Shown piece by piece: positions 22,136-29,967 of a DNA stretch of 56,242 nt (position 1 is the stretch's first letter; each line of letters begins with the position of its first letter). The DNA comes from Exobacillus caeni (GTDB taxonomy: Bacteria > Bacillota > Bacilli > Bacillales > Guptibacillaceae): the NCBI RefSeq assembly GCF_005747095.1, contig NZ_SWLG01000023.1, forward strand, positions 1 to 56,242, given 5' to 3'. The notes under the pieces are model-generated. The model was given only the letters and a program-made list of their open reading frames with translations. It was not told the origin of the DNA and made no database searches. The translations under genes were made by a program, and so were the position numbers.

Positions 22136-23215
22136 TTATGCTCTCTTTCTGGCCAGGCCGATAAGCATAGTAATGATAACAAAGCTGTACAGGGTGAACC
22201 AGTATAGGGTCCAATCCATACTGACAAAATTAGTGAAGTCGATGAAGGTTTTATGGAGTCCGTTGCTCATCGCCCATACTAAGATTGCGCATGGAACAAT
22301 ATAACCTCTGAATGTTTTTGATTTTGATAGGTGTTTTATACCCATCATCGCTACGCAAAAGCAAGTGGAAATTTTGAAGAATAGGCCGATTATCCATGCG
22401 ATACCGATAATAATTTCAACTCTTTTAAAAGTAGTGGTCAATGAAACATCACGCATGACTGAGTAGGTGGGATAGGATTCCCGTGCAACAATATAAGCGC
22501 TGTCGTTTCCGATGACGAGAATAACGGTGATGACTAAGACCGCTCCTCCTATAGCGATTGCAGATAGTGCAATAGAAACAAGCTTATCTTTTCTCTTTAC
22601 ATACGTAAGAAACGCCCCGGCAAGCATGATTTCGATAAACGGGAACCCAAGGGTTGAATAGGCTCCTTCTAAAATTGCTGAAGGAGGATTATAAAAAAAT
22701 GGTTTTAGTTCAATTATTTTAAAATGCTTGATAATAACGATTAAAGAACCGATTACAAACAAAGAGATAAATGGCGTGAAAAGTTCCGAGATAAGAAAAA
22801 GATTTTTCACGCCATGATAGGAGGTATAGGCGACAACTAAAAGAATCAGGATCTGATAGATATATGGGCTGGAATATGGGCTTACATCTGTAATCATAAA
22901 ATTGCTTAAATTCCGAACAACCATTGCCGTGAGGTGGAGAGCATAAAAGACAATAACAATGTTTAACGCTGTTCCGATCCACTTTCCAGCAGACCTGTCC
23001 ATTAATTCAAATAACGAAGGATAACCATGCTTTTTAAACAACATTAGATAAAGGAAGTTTGCGGCAAGTCCAACTCCAAGAGCTAGAAGCATGGACAGCC
23101 AGCCATCTTGTTTGGCATTTATAACAGTTATCCCCGGTGCCATCAAAATCGAACTGTAGATAATAAAGTTGAGAACGATCGAAAAGAATTGAAATCTTGA
23201 TACCTGTAAGTTCAT
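22136..23215 (-). CDS. Spore germination receptor B subunit (GerAB/GerKB family)
   Basis: A 359-residue integral membrane protein of the spore-germination amino-acid permease family (APC superfamily), with about ten hydrophobic segments starting 'FQFFSIVLNFIIYSSILMAPG'. B subunits sit in the spore inner membrane and are thought to bind the germinant. I start at 23215, where GGAGGATAACC precedes the ATG; the longer frame reads through the upstream small gene. It is last in a minus-strand operon A-C-D-B. Confidence 0.93.
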   Translation of the reverse strand: MNLQVSRFQFFSIVLNFIIYSSILMAPGITVINAKQDGWLSMLLALGVGLAANFLYLMLFKKHGYPSLFELMDRSAGKWIGTALNIVIVFYALHLTAMVVRNLSNFMITDVSPYSSPYIYQILILLVVAYTSYHGVKNLFLISELFTPFISLFVIGSLIVIIKHFKIIELKPFFYNPPSAILEGAYSTLGFPFIEIMLAGAFLTYVKRKDKLVSIALSAIAIGGAVLVITVILVIGNDSAYIVARESYPTYSVMRDVSLTTTFKRVEIIIGIAWIIGLFFKISTCFCVAMMGIKHLSKSKTFRGYIVPCAILVWAMSNGLHKTFIDFTNFVSMDWTLYWFTLYSFVIITMLIGLARKRA

Positions 23216-23217
23216 GG

Positions 23218-23382
23218 TTATCCTCCAAAAAGCGTGTGATATATCGGTCCATAAATCGCCTTTAGCCATACTGTAATAGGAAAAGGATCTATGCCAGCGA
23301 GATATCCTATTATATAGTACAAAGAAAATCCCCAAACGATCGCAAGAACAATTTTTTCGCGTGTCGTTTTATTTGCTTTCAT
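23218..23382 (-). CDS. Small two-helix membrane protein, candidate germinant receptor D subunit
   Basis: A 54-residue protein with one clear membrane helix (IVLAIVWGFSLYYIIGYLA, about 10-28) and a second amphipathic or membrane segment (FPITVWLKAIYGPIYHTLFG). Its start overlaps the C-subunit end by 14 bp and it stops 2 bp before the B subunit, so it is translationally coupled within the receptor operon. Small two-helix D subunits are known in Bacillus ger operons, where they modulate receptor activity. Sequence identity to those cannot be checked here, so the role rests on position and topology. Confidence 0.75.
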   Translation of the reverse strand: MKANKTTREKIVLAIVWGFSLYYIIGYLAGIDPFPITVWLKAIYGPIYHTLFGG

Positions 23383-24583
23383 AGTTGTTTTCCAATCTTG
23401 CACCCGGGGACTCAATGTAAACTTGCACATCCGCCTTTACTTTCATCTCCTGGTATAATGCTTCCCAGTTGTCCTTTTGTTTCTCCCAGGATTTTGGGTG
23501 ATTTTTAAACAACTGAGACTGGATGCCAAAAAAGTCCAATTTAAGCTTCTGAGCTTTCCTGACAGTTTCGACAAGCTGTTTTTCCAGCCCTTTGCTGACA
23601 GCTGTCTGAATGGCATTCGCTCCCTGTTCCTCGGTTAGTTTTAATCGGCAGCTCATTTCCTGTAAATTCATCTGGCCACTCATTTTAATCCTATAAGTCA
23701 GCTGATTCCCTTTCAAAGTGGGGACAGCTTTTCCTTTGATATCCTTTAACAGAATTCCGATGCGACCATCGCCATCAGGACAGTGAAAGGTGAAATTTTG
23801 AATATCAGCAGACCGTCCGGTTAAAACTCCCCAGGCCGAACTTTCCTTTTTCGTAAACCAATCAACCTGCTTGTCCTCGTTAAATAGTGCAAGTCCCGTT
23901 AATTGGATGGAATTGGGATTTCCATCTATATCGTTAAGCGTGTCAAAGTTGGAAACGTTAGAGTTCTTCTCTTTTTTTTTGATGCCAAGAGCAACAGGCG
24001 AACGCTTTTCGCCATAAAGCCACCGGATAAAGTTCTCCAGTGTAATCCCATCCTTTATTCCAACTGACCCTTCTGATATATTGATCAATTTTTCTATCGT
24101 CTTAGAAGAATTATTTTCTATCGGGGTCAAGGTACTTAAAATCTCTTTTGCAGAACTGTCTTTCGCGATAAGGAAAAAATAATTGTCCCTGATTTCATAA
24201 TGTCTTTCCAAAAAATCAAGAATCTCTTTGACTCCCTTTTCTTTAGCCATTTCTTCCCCCACAACTAGCATGGACATCTGTGAAAAAAACAGCTTTCTGG
24301 AGATGAAATTCCGAGCATTGTTAACTGCCTCATTTACGGAGTATCCTTCACTTTCAAAAGTGTAATCAGGGTTTGTGCTGCCTCCTGCTCCGCTTGAACC
24401 CTGCCCGCCTGCCTGAGCCTGGGGATTAGTGGCCTGAAAGGTGAGCTTCACTCTGTCACCTTCCCCTTTATCAATCCCAACACTGGTTATTAGCAAAAGG
24501 TCATTGAGTTCTATACGGCCGCTGCACCCTGCGAGAGTAAAAACCATAACGGTGAAAATAAAGATGGTATACACTGCTTTCAT
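23369..24583 (-). CDS. Spore germination lipoprotein, Ger(x)C family
   Basis: A 404-residue C subunit: signal peptide MKAVYTIFIFTVMVFTLAGC with a lipobox ending at Cys20, then 'GRIELNDLLLITSVGIDKGEG', typical of Ger(x)C N-termini, and a long alpha/beta ectodomain. It is anchored by diacylglycerol on the outer face of the spore inner membrane and works with the A and B subunits. The start at 24583 sits 2 bp after the GerA stop, which suggests coupling. A Gly/Ser-rich loop (AQAGGQGSSGAGGS) interrupts the first domain. Confidence 0.95.
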   Translation of the reverse strand: MKAVYTIFIFTVMVFTLAGCSGRIELNDLLLITSVGIDKGEGDRVKLTFQATNPQAQAGGQGSSGAGGSTNPDYTFESEGYSVNEAVNNARNFISRKLFFSQMSMLVVGEEMAKEKGVKEILDFLERHYEIRDNYFFLIAKDSSAKEILSTLTPIENNSSKTIEKLINISEGSVGIKDGITLENFIRWLYGEKRSPVALGIKKKEKNSNVSNFDTLNDIDGNPNSIQLTGLALFNEDKQVDWFTKKESSAWGVLTGRSADIQNFTFHCPDGDGRIGILLKDIKGKAVPTLKGNQLTYRIKMSGQMNLQEMSCRLKLTEEQGANAIQTAVSKGLEKQLVETVRKAQKLKLDFFGIQSQLFKNHPKSWEKQKDNWEALYQEMKVKADVQVYIESPGARLENNYESK

Positions 24584-24585
24584 CG

Positions 24586-26091
24586 TTAACCACCGACCTT
24601 TTTCTTTTTTTTTCGATCTTCCCACCATAACGGAAAACGAAAGAAGGCGTCTTTTTGCTTCTTAACAGATAACGGAGCTAGAGGGCTTAAAAATGGCTGG
24701 CCCAGCGATTTTAAAGATACCAGATGAATAAAGAGGGCCAGTGTAAAAACAATCATGCCGAATATTCCGGCTGATGCAGCGAACAACATCAAGATGAACC
24801 TGAGTAAACGAGCTGAGCCGCTGATGGAATAATATGGATTAGCAAAGCTTGCGATCGCTGTCAGCGATACAACGATAACAATGGCAGGGGAGACAAGGCC
24901 AGCGGCAACAGCAGCTTCGCCGATAACAATCGCTCCAACAATCGATACGGCAGGACCTATCTGCCTTGGCATCCGGATGCCCGCCTCTCTTAAAATCTCA
25001 AATACACCTTCCATGACGAGTGCCTCGATAAGGGCCGGAAACGGAATTCCCTCCCTCTGGGCTGCAAGGCTAACAAGAAGGTTGGTCGGGATCAACTCCT
25101 GGTGAAACGTTGTCAAAGCGACATATGTCGCTGGAAGTGCAAGGGAAATCCAGAAGGAGATGAAACGGATCATCCTGATAAAGGTAGATAAATCAAAACG
25201 GGTGTAGTAATCCTCGGCAGCCTGGAAAAAGGACATAAAAGTAGTCGGGGCAATCAGTACAAAGGGAGTCCCTTCCATTAGGATAGAAACTTTGCCTTCG
25301 GTTAAAGCCGAACAAACGACATCGGGTCTCTCCGTACTCTGGATCGTTGGAAACGGAGAATAACCTTTTTCCTCCATCAATTCTTCAAGCATACCGGTTT
25401 CATACACTTCTAACGTATCAACGGATTCGATTCGATTGATCACTTCCTTCAGTGCATTTTCATTAACATAGCCCTCGATATATGTTACTAAGATTTGCGT
25501 TTTGGTTACCTTTCCAATCACAAAGGATTTAAATCGCAATGCAGGATTGGTGATTCTTCTTCTGATCAGTGTGGCATTAATGGAAAGTGTTTCGACAAAC
25601 CCTTCTCGCGGCCCCCGTATCAGTGTCTGTGATTCAGGCTCTGAGATTGCCCTTGTAGCCCATTCCTGATCTGAGGCAATGAATGCCTGACGTCTGCCCT
25701 GTACAAACAAAACGATGTTTCCGCGCAATAGATCATCCATTGTGGAAGATAGAGAAGTGGTTTCCTTCATCTTCGTTGGAATCTGAATATGCTGCCGAAA
25801 ATCACGGTCACCTATAGTATCAAACGAATCATTTTCACGAAGCCAGTCCATCAGAGGATAAACGATTGTCCGTTCCAGGTCATCCTTGCTGACCATTCCG
25901 TCGATGTAACAAAGGGCAAAGCGGTCTTTGCCATATGAATAACTGCGTGCCATAAAGTCAAAGGGGTCTCCCAGCCTTTGCTTGATAGTTTCGATATTTT
26001 CATCCACTTCAGGAGATATCGCGTCTTTATCCAGGTGTTTCCCTGCGCTTTTTTCTTTTGCTTGCTTATTTTTGTTCCGATATATTTTCAT
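24586..26091 (-). CDS. Spore germination receptor A subunit (GerA family)
   Basis: A 501-residue GerAA-type protein: a soluble N-terminal region (about 1-290) followed by a membrane region with the conserved 'PFPALIEALVMEGVFEILREAGIRMP' block and several helices. In GerA receptors this subunit forms the oligomeric channel core. First gene of the A-C-D-B operon. The ribosome binding site is CGGAGTAGG. The expected forespore (sigma-G) promoter is not clear enough upstream for me to place. Confidence 0.95.
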   Translation of the reverse strand: MKIYRNKNKQAKEKSAGKHLDKDAISPEVDENIETIKQRLGDPFDFMARSYSYGKDRFALCYIDGMVSKDDLERTIVYPLMDWLRENDSFDTIGDRDFRQHIQIPTKMKETTSLSSTMDDLLRGNIVLFVQGRRQAFIASDQEWATRAISEPESQTLIRGPREGFVETLSINATLIRRRITNPALRFKSFVIGKVTKTQILVTYIEGYVNENALKEVINRIESVDTLEVYETGMLEELMEEKGYSPFPTIQSTERPDVVCSALTEGKVSILMEGTPFVLIAPTTFMSFFQAAEDYYTRFDLSTFIRMIRFISFWISLALPATYVALTTFHQELIPTNLLVSLAAQREGIPFPALIEALVMEGVFEILREAGIRMPRQIGPAVSIVGAIVIGEAAVAAGLVSPAIVIVVSLTAIASFANPYYSISGSARLLRFILMLFAASAGIFGMIVFTLALFIHLVSLKSLGQPFLSPLAPLSVKKQKDAFFRFPLWWEDRKKKKKVGG

Positions 26092-26249
26092 AGAAAACCT
26101 ACTCCGGGCATTTTTTATTAGTTTTTCTCATATGGAGCAGATTATACGTGGAATGAAACGAATAACAGGAAAAATTGAACAAATGGAAAGAAAGAAAGTT
26201 TTAATGCGGATAATTCGATTATAGGTAGCTTTTCTAAACCTTCAGTATT

Positions 26250-26348
26250 CTAAAATAGCAGAAGAGAGGGTGAACGAGGAATTTTTCGCATTGGCTTTGC
26301 GAACCGAACTAGAGCGATGGACTTTCTTATACCTGGTTTTTTGGACAT
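26250..26348 (-). CDS. Small basic protein downstream of selC (unrecognised)
   Basis: A 32-residue frame starting MSKKPGIRKSIALVRFAKPM, strongly basic, with a good ribosome binding site (TTGGAGG) 7 bp before the ATG. It lies 147 bp downstream of the tRNA-Sec gene on the same strand. Between them are stretches that can pair (AACC...GGTT), possibly a leader. No family is recognised; it could be a chance frame. Confidence 0.35.
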   Translation of the reverse strand: MSKKPGIRKSIALVRFAKPMRKIPRSPSLLLF

Positions 26349-26494
26349 AAAAAAACCTCCAAATTGGTAATTTAGAAGGCTAAAGACGATTAAACCCACA
26401 GAGGTCTTCTCAATAGGTCTCCCCAGGTTACCTACAAAAAGTACCGAAAAACCTATGTAGTATACTCTATCCAAAAAAGGAAATATTGTTGTAT

Positions 26495-26591
26495 TGGCGG
26501 GATTGTGTGGGAATCGAACCCACCGGAGACGGCACGCGCCTCCCTCAGGGTTTTGAAGACCCAGGAGAACACCAGTTACCCATCCAACCCC
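26495..26591 (-). tRNA. selC: tRNA-Sec (UCA anticodon)
   Basis: On the minus strand the 97-nt gene starts GGGGTTGG and ends CAATCCCGCCA, with an encoded CCA and a paired acceptor (one G-U and an unpaired eighth position). The anticodon stem-loop is GGGT-CTTCAAA-ACCC, giving anticodon TCA that reads UGA. A long variable arm (about GGAGGC...GTCTCC) follows, then the T arm GTGGG-TTCGATT-CCCAC. Length, anticodon and long arm are all diagnostic of selenocysteine tRNA. Confidence 0.93.
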
Positions 26592-26611
26592 ATATGAACC
26601 GTGCATTTTAC

Positions 26612-26639
26612 ATTATATATTTTTCAGCCAAAAAGTCAA
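26612..26639 (-). promoter_or_regulatory. Sigma-A promoter of selC
   Basis: On the minus strand TTGACT (26639-26634), a 16-bp spacer and a perfect TATAAT (26617-26612), 20 bp before the tRNA 5' end. Confidence 0.8.
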
Positions 26640-26686
26640 AAACTTAGACTTGCAAATCAAGTGGGGAGAGCGGTCAACCTTCAAAA

Positions 26687-27325
26687 TTACAATAGATTGA
26701 AGGAATAACCCTTCTCCCTGATTTGATCGATTAGCTCCGGCAGTACAGATACTGTCTGTTTTAATTCGTGCAGAAGAATAATCGCACCGTCTTCAAGGTT
26801 GTTAACTACATTCGAAACAATTTCCTTGGGATTATCCTTTAACTCCCAGTCGATCGAAGCAATTCTCCACATTACTGGAACCATGTTTAATTCTTTTGCG
26901 GCTTTAATCGTATCAGCGTTATACTGGCCAAACGGCGGGCGGAAATAGGTCACGTTATTGCCGGTAATTTCTTCGATCCTTTGTTTACTATAATATAGCT
27001 CTTTATACTGTTCCTCATAGCTATACCTGGTTAAGTTTGGGTGCTTGCATGAATGGTTTCCGATCAAATGGCCTTCATCCAGCACTCTTTTCCATGGCCT
27101 GCCAGGATATAGCAGGCGAGATTGCCAGAAAAAGGCCGCTTTCACTTCTTTTTTAGCTAGTATATCGAGTATTTGTGGCAATACACGGGATGGGCCATCA
27201 TCAAAAGTAAGCACTACCGCTTTTTTGTTATCCTTGTCAGATGACTCGGAGGAAATCAATACATCATTATCTTTAGAGTCGTACACGACCCTGTCACAAT
27301 CAACCACTCATGGACTTTTAATCAT
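26687..27325 (-). CDS. Polysaccharide deacetylase family protein with in-frame UGA (candidate selenoprotein)
   Basis: The NodB-type domain is complete: TFDDGPS (motif 1), HSCKHP (motif 2, metal ligands), RPPFGQYN (motif 3) and ILLHEL (motif 5). Such enzymes remove N-acetyl groups from GlcNAc-type sugars. No signal peptide is visible. The only start with a good ribosome binding site (AAAGGAGG) is the ATG at 27325, but codon 6 is TGA (27310-27308): MIKSP-TGA-VVDCD. A GTG right after the TGA (27307) could start the protein, but it lies 26 bp from the ribosome binding site. In this selenium locus the TGA may be selenocysteine. It is last after the importer genes and 96 bp upstream of selC. Confidence 0.75.
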
Positions 27326-27345
27326 TTCGCAATCCTCCTTTACAG

Positions 27346-28122
27346 CTATCGTTTGCTGACAACTGAAAATTGTTGCTTTTTCTGAGCTGAGTTATACGTC
27401 AGGTGATAGTACTCATCAGTGAATTCTTCTGGTTTTCCATCAAAAATGACTTTTCCTTCTTTTAACGCCAGAACCCGAGTCGCATAATGTTTTGCGAGAT
27501 TGACATCATGGACGTTGATGATGGTAAGGAGATTGTGGCTAAAGTGAATCTCCTGCAAAAGATTAAAAATATGAGCCGCTGTTCCTGGATCAAGACTTGC
27601 GACAGGCTCATCCCCCAAAAAGACCTTTGGTTGCTGAAGCAGGGCCCGGGCTATTCCGACACGTTGTTTTTGGCCACCGCTTAAGTTTTCCACTCTGCGG
27701 CCGATCTCGTTTTCAAGGCCAACATTACCGATCACTTGCCGTGCCATTTCTTTTTCTTCATCAGAGAACAGGCCGAAAGCATTTCTAAAGTTGTTTCTGG
27801 AGCCAAAAAGACCCGTCAATACATTTTGAAACACGGACAGCCTCGGAACGAGATTGAAGTGCTGGAAGATCATCCCCGTTTCTTTTCGGACAGTCCGCAG
27901 TTGCTTGTCGTCAATCTTTGATAAAGGGGAGCCGTCCCAGAACATTTCACCTTCAGTAGCTTTTTGCAGTCCGTTCATACAGCGGATCAGAGTCGATTTT
28001 CCAGCCCCGCTCTGGCCCAGAACACACACGAACTCACCCTGTTCAAATGATAGATCAACATTAGAAAGAGCGGGTTTATCACTGCCAGGATAAATTACTG
28101 ATAGATTTTCTGCTTTAAGCAT
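27346..28122 (-). CDS. phnC: ABC transporter ATPase, PhnC family
   Basis: A 258-residue ATPase: Walker A GQSGAGKST, signature LSGGQKQR, Walker B 'VFLGDEPVASLDP', H-loop 'NVHDVNLA'. It is of the phosphonate/phosphite (PhnC) type and would power import by the neighbouring PhnE and PhnD homologues. Context (selD, selC and selenoprotein genes nearby) favours a selenium oxyanion over phosphonate as substrate; no phn lyase genes are present. This substrate assignment is inference. Confidence 0.92.
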   Translation of the reverse strand: MLKAENLSVIYPGSDKPALSNVDLSFEQGEFVCVLGQSGAGKSTLIRCMNGLQKATEGEMFWDGSPLSKIDDKQLRTVRKETGMIFQHFNLVPRLSVFQNVLTGLFGSRNNFRNAFGLFSDEEKEMARQVIGNVGLENEIGRRVENLSGGQKQRVGIARALLQQPKVFLGDEPVASLDPGTAAHIFNLLQEIHFSHNLLTIINVHDVNLAKHYATRVLALKEGKVIFDGKPEEFTDEYYHLTYNSAQKKQQFSVVSKR

Positions 28123-28137
28123 AGCCGTTCTTCCTCT

Positions 28138-28896
28138 CTAAATAACCTTGCTGCGTACATAGCTTCCATAAAAATCGACAGCAATAACCATGAGCATGAT
28201 CAATAAGACGTCGAGTGACACGGAAGAATAATTGAAGGTTTTAAAATCATTGAAAAGGCGCTGCCCGATTCCGCCGCCGCCGATAAAGCCTAAGATAAGG
28301 GATGTTCGGATCGCAACTTCGAACCGGTAAAAGTAATGAGATAACACATTGGGCCATATTTGCGGAAGTACACTGAACAAAAAGGCGAACCAGTTTTTTG
28401 CACCAACAGCCTTCATTGCTTCTTGAGGGCCTTCATCGGCGGCTTCGATCAATTCTGAGATAAGCTTGCCTAGTACACCGATATTATGGAACATGATTGC
28501 AAGTACTGCCGGAAAAGGGCCGAGGCCCAGTGCGGTCAACAGGACAAGGCCGAAGACAATTTCCGGGATCGATCGGATGAAGCTAAGGGCAACTCTCATG
28601 AAATGAAACAAGGAACGGTATGGCGATGTGTTCCTTGCAGCAATAAAGCTGATCGGCAGTGCGATAAGCAAGCCTAAAAAACTGCCGAGAAAGGCCATCG
28701 CCAATGTGTCCAGACTGTCACGCAGCATATCCGGAAGTAATGACCAGTCGACCGGAAACCACCCGGATAAAAAATCGATCATGTTTCTAAAATCTTTGAA
28801 CTTTGATAGGTCAAACTCTGTTAATCTCATGCTTGCATAAACCAACAGAATTAAAACGGTAAAAGTAAGCAGGCTGCGCTTTTTAAACCATGCCAT
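28138..28896 (-). CDS. phnE: ABC transporter permease, PhnE family
   Basis: A 252-residue membrane permease with about six helices and the EAA loop 'EAADEGPQEAMKAVGAKNW' near residue 150, plus 'SLILGFIGGGGIGQRLF', both typical of PhnE. It forms the channel for the PhnD-bound substrate. It lies 10 bp after phnD and 15 bp before phnC, so it is one operon. Confidence 0.92.
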   Translation of the reverse strand: MAWFKKRSLLTFTVLILLVYASMRLTEFDLSKFKDFRNMIDFLSGWFPVDWSLLPDMLRDSLDTLAMAFLGSFLGLLIALPISFIAARNTSPYRSLFHFMRVALSFIRSIPEIVFGLVLLTALGLGPFPAVLAIMFHNIGVLGKLISELIEAADEGPQEAMKAVGAKNWFAFLFSVLPQIWPNVLSHYFYRFEVAIRTSLILGFIGGGGIGQRLFNDFKTFNYSSVSLDVLLIMLMVIAVDFYGSYVRSKVI

Positions 28897-28905
28897 AGTA
28901 TGGTG

Positions 28906-29829
28906 CTACTCCTTTATGATGCCCTGTTTGACTGCTGCCTCACGAATGCTTTCATAGTCTTCGGGATTAGCTTTTGTAAAGCCGGTTGCTCCAAACGCAT
29001 CCAATATTTCCTGATCTTCAATGCCTAAAAAGGCGTCCCTTAATTTGCCGATCGTTTCCTTATCCGTATCTTTATGAACTGCCCATGGATATTGGAAAAG
29101 CTTCTCTGATTTCCAGATTACTTTTAGCTTTTCTTCATCGATTTTTCCAGAATCAACAAGCTGGTTATAGATCGCACTATCGATCGCTCCAGCATCGACC
29201 TGTTTATTCTGCACCGCTAGAGCAGTAGCATCATGGGATCCTGTGAAACGGACGGAATTAAACTTGTGTTCGTTTTCAGATTTATATACGCCTCTTTCTT
29301 CCAATTCGATGCTCGGGATTAAAGAGCCGGATGTTGAGTTTGGATCTCCAAAAGCAAAGTCAATCTCAGAAGGATCTTTAAGTAATTCGTCTAAGGAACC
29401 CCATGGATTTTCAGAGTTGGTAATGATGTATGAATGGTAGAATGGTTCTCCGTCGATCAGTTGTGTGATGATCGCTTTTGCTCCACTTTTTTCCTGCGCG
29501 ATCACATAAGTAAGCGGCCCAAAATAAGCCATGTCGATCTTGTCGTAATTCATTGCTTCTACAACCCCGTTATAATCCGGGTAAACTTCTACTTTTACAT
29601 CTCGGTCCAGCTTTTCAGATAAAACAGACTGAAGCTTATCCATCGCACCTTCCATTGCACCTTCTGTTTGGACAGGGATGACGCCGATTGTGAAAGCCCC
29701 AGATGCTTCTTCATCACCAGTATTATTACTGCTATTTGAGGCCTCTTCTCCATTATTATTGTTTCCGCCACATGCTGCTAAAGCGAGTAAAACAGCAAAA
29801 ATAAACGTTAATATAAAGCCCTTTTTCAT
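28906..29829 (-). CDS. phnD: Phosphate/phosphonate-type ABC substrate-binding lipoprotein (PhnD family; possible selenium oxyanion binder)
   Basis: A 307-residue lipoprotein: signal peptide and lipobox LALAAC, then a linker rich in N and S and a PhnD-like two-lobed domain ('FTIGVIPVQTEGAMEGAMDKL', 'DKIDMAYFGPLTYVIA', 'DFAFGDPNSTSGSLIPSIEL', 'VRFTGSHDATALAVQN'). It is anchored outside the membrane. A clade of PhnD-like proteins restricted to selenium-using genomes has been annotated as putative selenate-binding. The position between selD and selC fits that reading here. The ribosome binding site is GAGGTGATTAA. Confidence 0.85.
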   Translation of the reverse strand: MKKGFILTFIFAVLLALAACGGNNNNGEEASNSSNNTGDEEASGAFTIGVIPVQTEGAMEGAMDKLQSVLSEKLDRDVKVEVYPDYNGVVEAMNYDKIDMAYFGPLTYVIAQEKSGAKAIITQLIDGEPFYHSYIITNSENPWGSLDELLKDPSEIDFAFGDPNSTSGSLIPSIELEERGVYKSENEHKFNSVRFTGSHDATALAVQNKQVDAGAIDSAIYNQLVDSGKIDEEKLKVIWKSEKLFQYPWAVHKDTDKETIGKLRDAFLGIEDQEILDAFGATGFTKANPEDYESIREAAVKQGIIKE

Positions 29830-29869
29830 TTAATCACCTCAAAGTATTTTTTCAATCTTTGTAATTGCT

Positions 29870-29897
29870 ACTATAAAAACTAAAGCGCCTGTTACAA
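29870..29897 (-). promoter_or_regulatory. Candidate promoter of the phnD-phnE-phnC operon
   Basis: On the minus strand TTGTAA (29897-29892), a 16-bp spacer and TATAGT (29875-29870), about 40 bp before phnD. Confidence 0.45.
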
Positions 29898-29941
29898 GAA
29901 TCTTCATTTAAATATCCTTTCAAATCTCTAACCCAATCTGA

Positions 29942-29967
29942 CAAAAAAGGACTCCAAAGAGCCCTTC
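29942..29967 (-). terminator. Terminator of selD
   Basis: On the minus strand AAGGGCTC and GAGTCCTT pair with one G-U, followed by TTTTTTG. It touches the selD stop codon and separates selD from the importer operon. Confidence 0.75.

Noticed and set aside
26349-26606. Long minus-strand open frame over the tRNA-Sec gene
   Set aside because: It reads straight through the tRNA and has no ribosome binding site; only its last 32 codons have a plausible start of their own.
29839-29907. A 22-codon hydrophobic frame before phnD
   Set aside because: It starts upstream of the likely promoter -10 box, so it would not be on the phnD transcript.
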